A DNA stretch of 64,000 nt from Caballeronia jiangsuensis (GTDB lineage: Bacteria; Pseudomonadota; Gammaproteobacteria; Burkholderiales; Burkholderiaceae), in the NCBI GenBank assembly GCA_000648925.1, contig JFHF01000006.1, forward strand, positions 124,001 to 188,000. The letters run 5' to 3'. The notes under the pieces were generated by a model. That model was not told the origin of the DNA and did no database searches. It saw nothing but the letters and a program-made list of their open reading frames with translations. How positions within the stretch are numbered: position 1 is the first letter of the stretch; each line of letters starts with the position of its first letter. The position numbers were made by a program, and so were the translations under genes. Of the stretch, positions 62,513 to 64,000 are shown piece by piece.

Positions 62513-63577
62513 TCAGATCGATTTGAACAAGGGGCTCTTCGCGAGCGCATCGGCGCCGTCCGCGCTGGTGAGGAACTTCTCCGTGTAGATGTCGCGCTCG
62601 AAAAGCTGGCCTTGCATGAGCGTGCGGATCGCGGCTTCGATCATCACGGGTGGGCCGCACAGATACGCCTTGTGTCCGCGGAACACACCGTCGAAATGTG
62701 CCTTCGCCGCGTCGTGCACGAAGCCGCGAAAGCCTTGCCAGGACGAATCCGACGCTTCGTCGGAGAGCGCCGGCACATACGTGAAGTTCGCGTGCGCGCT
62801 TTCGAGCTGCAGAAAAAAATCGTGGTAGTAAAGCTCCGCGCGATTGCGCGCGCCGTACACGAGCGTGATCTGCCGCGCGTCGTTCTCTTCGAGCAGATCG
62901 ATGAGCATCGACTTCGGGCTCGACAGTCCCGAGCCGCCCGCGATCAGGATCACCGGCTGCGGGTCCGACTTGCGCACGAAGAATCGCCCGTAAGGACCGC
63001 TGAAGCGGATCTCGTCGCCGGAGCTGATTTTTTCGTGCAGATAACCCGTGCCCTTGCCGCCGGGCACGCGCCGCACATTCAGTTCGATGACCGTGCGCGA
63101 CGCCGGCTTGTCCGCAAGCGAGAACGCACGCGGCATGTCCTCGCCGGGGATATGCACGTTCACGTACTGCCCCGCCTGAAACTCGATGCCGTCGCCGTCC
63201 AGTTCGACGAAAATGCCCTTGATCGTCGGTGTGAGATCGATCATCTCTTTCACGCGGCCGGTGTAGTCGCGCACGGGGAAGTGGCGCGCGTCCTCGTCTT
63301 CGTCGATGTCCGCCTCGATCGTCAGGTCCGATTGCGCCGTCGCGCAGCACGCGAGGCACTTCTGTTCGTCGCGCTCGAAGTCCATCAACGCGAACGGCGA
63401 GGCATGTCCATGTTCGATCTCGCCGTCCAGCACCTGCACCTTGCACGTCGCGCACAGGCCGTGACAGCAGGCGTGCGGCAGCCATACGCCGGCGCGCATA
63501 CACGCATCGAGGATGGTCTGCTCCTCCTCGATCTCGATCGTCTGCCCGATCGGCTCGATGGTCAGTTGGTAGCTCAT
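62513..63577 (-). CDS. dmpP: Phenol hydroxylase reductase component P5 (DmpP-like)
   Basis: A 354-residue NADH:ferredoxin-type reductase, within one residue of Pseudomonas DmpP. The N-terminal 2Fe-2S plant-type ferredoxin has C37, C42, C45 and C77 (ACCHGLCATC, LACCA). An FAD domain with RAFSLA and an NAD domain with IAGGSGLSSPKSM and YLCGPPVMIEAAIRTLM follow. The second ATG (63577) has GGAG at normal spacing. It passes electrons to the diiron hydroxylase. Confidence 0.94.
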   Translation of the reverse strand: MSYQLTIEPIGQTIEIEEEQTILDACMRAGVWLPHACCHGLCATCKVQVLDGEIEHGHASPFALMDFERDEQKCLACCATAQSDLTIEADIDEDEDARHFPVRDYTGRVKEMIDLTPTIKGIFVELDGDGIEFQAGQYVNVHIPGEDMPRAFSLADKPASRTVIELNVRRVPGGKGTGYLHEKISSGDEIRFSGPYGRFFVRKSDPQPVILIAGGSGLSSPKSMLIDLLEENDARQITLVYGARNRAELYYHDFFLQLESAHANFTYVPALSDEASDSSWQGFRGFVHDAAKAHFDGVFRGHKAYLCGPPVMIEAAIRTLMQGQLFERDIYTEKFLTSADGADALAKSPLFKSI

Positions 63578-63590
63578 CATCGTCTCCGTT

Positions 63591-63953
63591 CTAGCTGCAC
63601 GATCCGCCGATGCCCGTCAGACCCGGCGTGCGAAAGCGAATGACCGCCTTGTGACCGAGTCCGTTTTCGCCGATGCTCCTGTCGAAATCTGGCGTGAACG
63701 CCTCGCCGGACCTGAACCATTCGATGGCCTGCACATCGACCTTTTGCCAGTCCGGATGCGAGCCATACATCGCCGGAAGCACTTCGTCGATGAGCGCCCT
63801 GAACGGCGTCGCCGCTTCGACGGGAATGCAGTGCGGCGCGCAGAACATCAGATGATCCTCCCAGCCGACGAAGAGCAATTGCTTGCCGCGATAGTTCTCA
63901 ACGCGGTCCCTGATCTCGCCCGTATAGCCTTCCTTCAGCGCGATGACTGACAT
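63591..63953 (-). CDS. dmpO: Phenol hydroxylase P4 subunit (DmpO-like)
   Basis: A 120-residue protein matching the phenol hydroxylase P4 family (DmpO is 119 residues). VENYRGKQLLFVGWEDHLMFCAPHCIP, the ALIDEVLPAMYGSHPDW segment and the C-terminal HKAVIRFRTPGLTG are distinctive. It is a small subunit of the multicomponent phenol 2-monooxygenase. It lies 13 bases before dmpP, and CAGGAG precedes its start. Confidence 0.93.
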   Translation of the reverse strand: MSVIALKEGYTGEIRDRVENYRGKQLLFVGWEDHLMFCAPHCIPVEAATPFRALIDEVLPAMYGSHPDWQKVDVQAIEWFRSGEAFTPDFDRSIGENGLGHKAVIRFRTPGLTGIGGSCS

Positions 63954-63976
63954 GATTCGTCTCCTGTGTGGTGTCT

Positions 63977-64000
63977 TTACGCAGCGTCCCGATGCGCCTC
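63977..64000 (-). CDS. dmpN: Last codons of the upstream phenol hydroxylase gene (probably dmpN)
   Basis: Reading leftwards from the window edge, one frame gives Glu-Ala-His-Arg-Asp-Ala-Ala and a TAA at 63977-63979, 23 bases before dmpO. In dmp-type operons dmpN, the large oxygenase subunit, precedes dmpO. The call rests on gene order only, since seven residues are too few for identification. Confidence 0.4.
   Translation of the reverse strand, partial: EAHRDAA

Noticed and set aside
1-64000. CRISPR arrays, tRNA or rRNA genes, phage genes, transposases or toxin-antitoxin pairs
   Set aside because: None were recognised on reading both strands; the only repeat of note is the inverted element at 43682-44278.

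Overview
The window comes from a high-GC betaproteobacterium, most likely a Caballeronia or Paraburkholderia (Burkholderiaceae) secondary chromosome or megaplasmid. This is an inference from GC-rich third positions, long spurious antisense reading frames, DUF4148 and DUF6622 proteins, and the dense mix of catabolic operons, each with its own LysR, LacI or GntR regulator. No rRNA, tRNA, CRISPR array, integrase or insertion sequence was seen.

Layout. 1-760 is the N-terminal part of a family 2 glycosyltransferase. 1261-5057 holds a LacI-type regulator divergent from a MocD-like di-iron oxygenase, a MocE-type Rieske ferredoxin and a short-chain dehydrogenase. A chemoreceptor and an EamA exporter follow. 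8287-19174 is a hexuronate region with two modules. The first has a LacI regulator, an ExuT-like transporter, uronate dehydrogenase and an SMP-30 lactonase. The second has a GntR regulator, a second uronate dehydrogenase and a polar-amino-acid-type ABC transporter. Each module has its own repeated palindromic site. A GH28 polygalacturonase at 45120-47132 could supply galacturonate. The later enzymes (aldarate dehydratase and onward) are not in the window.

19178-22642 is a LysR/Ldh-type dehydrogenase/MFS cluster. 22964-25553 is poxB plus an alpha/beta hydrolase with an Asp nucleophile. 31254-43638 is a co-directional quaternary-amine (betaine) island: an ABC importer, serine hydroxymethyltransferase, a DapA-family lyase, an FAD amine oxidase, an aldehyde dehydrogenase, a ProC-like reductase, two LysR regulators and a GbcA/Stc2-like Rieske oxygenase.

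A thiol-redox/peroxide module is split between 28308-30868 and 47420-51592. It comprises three TlpA/DipZ-type thioredoxin proteins, a two-component system, small exported proteins and Ohr. Three four-part GTATC/GATAC boxes lie upstream of these genes with nearly identical spacing and suggest one regulon.

43682-44278 is a roughly 600-bp inverted-repeat element. 52772-58574 carries MFS exporters, LysR regulators and a PbpG-like peptidase. The right end (58799-64000, minus strand) is the 3' part of a phenol hydroxylase operon (dmpN end, dmpO, dmpP), followed by catechol 1,2-dioxygenase, an exported arylsulfatase and an exported formylglycine-generating-enzyme homologue. This suggests a route from aryl sulfate through phenol and catechol to muconate.
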